Part shown: one piece after another, positions 63,226 through 64,000 of the stretch
How positions within the stretch are numbered: the stretch's first letter is position 1
How the letters are laid out: every line of letters starts with the position of its first letter
Source of the DNA: Doris montereyensis
Taxonomy: Eukaryota > Mollusca > Gastropoda > Nudibranchia > Dorididae
Direction: 5' to 3'
DNA: 64,000 nucleotides
NCBI GenBank assembly: GCA_037039925.1
Contig: JAXRKP010000561.1
Coordinates: forward strand, 201,001 to 265,000
Notes under the pieces: generated by a model
Databases searched by the model: none
What the model was told of the DNA's origin: nothing
The model's input: the letters and a program-made list of their open reading frames with translations, nothing else
Program-made: the position numbers and the translations under genes

Positions 63226-64000
63226 ACAAGAAGATGGGACTGTGAATTTGGTTTTGTACATCATTTCGTGACCTTTTCGTTATGTCGAATTCGTGTTATA
63301 TTGTTTTATACCACGCCGTGTGTTGGTTGTACAGCGTGGTTCAGGTATTATTCTGTGATGCGCAATTCGCTCATCAACAGAAGCTTTTGTTTTGAAGGAT
63401 GTATTGTTTTCATATATGCGAAGGCGTACCACTCCTTGTCGTGCCAGGATATTACTCTTGTGGTAAAAGATATACTAATACTAAGCCCGGTTTGAAGATA
63501 ACAAATGAAGGATGAAAACCAAGCAGGTCTTAATTACAAATGAAATAAAGACTTGACGGACAGACAAGTTAAACCTGTGTCCAGCTTGCTGGCACCTGTT
63601 CGAGGACAGCCGGATTGAAGTTGAAGTGTCACATGCTGCATTCTATCTATCCTTCAAGACGGACGAGATTGGCGCGTGGCTGGCTGACGATGACGTCACA
63701 GGGCTTAGCAGGGTCATTTTTCACTGCCAATATCTTTTTAACGGTTGATCAGTCAAAAAATCTGATTTCATATTTGAAACGAACGACCACATTTCTTGGC
63801 AAGAGTCGAGCAGAATTCATATTTTTTTTCAATAATAAAATAATAATAATATAAAAAATTATGATGAAGGCAACGAATAGCGGGCGCAGTATATTCATAG
63901 TAATCATAGTTTTGTATCCTCCAACTGTCTTCACTTTGAAGACAACAGTCGGATAGGCTTAGTATATCTTTAGCCTTACGCTGTTGTCCTAAACGCAAAG
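63226..64000. other. Intergenic, dispersed repeat
   Basis: Contains the second copy of the TGACGTCACAGGG repeat (63685-63850) followed by ATAATA. A 75-residue frame at 63268-63495 resembles nothing I know. Confidence 0.4.

Noticed and set aside
62532..63229. Pro/His-rich and Val/Gly-rich frames of about 120 residues
   Set aside because: Translations of a degenerate ACC-rich tract, open in several frames on both strands.

Overview
The window is nuclear DNA of an animal, most likely a lophotrochozoan and probably a gastropod mollusc. Genes are split by GT-AG introns. Non-coding DNA is crowded with GA/CT and ACT microsatellites, tRNA-headed SINEs, foldback elements and decayed non-LTR retrotransposons. 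The best-supported gene encodes a glutaredoxin-thioredoxin reductase fusion ending in Gly-Cys-Sec-Gly. The mollusc assignment is inferred from general genome character, not from a search.

Layout. 1-6.7 kb: repeats only, namely a SINE, a 54-bp tandem repeat, ATA/ACT arrays, a 1.6-kb minisatellite and a 0.5-kb CT array. 6.77-11.69 kb (+): the last three coding exons of a large Ser/Gln/His-rich scaffold-type protein, possibly FRMD4-like; its terminal exon carries three apparent single-base frame breaks, two of them at runs of T. 11.7-19.9 kb: the interval between two convergent genes, with SINEs and three foldback elements. 19.9-57.6 kb (-): one gene for thioredoxin-glutathione reductase (TGR, TXNRD3-type), reconstructed as 19 coding exons whose phases all agree (2028 nt, 675 residues plus stop), with an in-frame TGA for selenocysteine and a candidate SECIS hairpin in the 3' UTR. 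Its introns hold a CR1/L2-like LINE fragment (21.8-23.1 kb), a perfect 101-bp inverted repeat (28.2-28.5 kb), a pogo-like 841-bp element (34.2-35.1 kb), a nearly complete but broken LINE (38.6-42.1 kb) and other relics. 57.6-64 kb: upstream and intergenic DNA with ACT arrays, a SINE, LINE relics, a CT array and a 650-bp ACC-rich tract.

Function. TGR would pass electrons from NADPH through FAD, the CVNVGC disulfide and the C-terminal Cys-Sec pair to thioredoxin and to its own N-terminal glutaredoxin domain, which keeps both active-site cysteines (CPFC). No functional link to the upstream scaffold gene is visible. I saw no bacterial operon, CRISPR array or defence system. The most unusual material is the complete selenoprotein gene with its SECIS candidate, the perfect foldback elements, the minisatellite carrying AP-1-type sites, and the microsatellites lying close to TGR splice sites.
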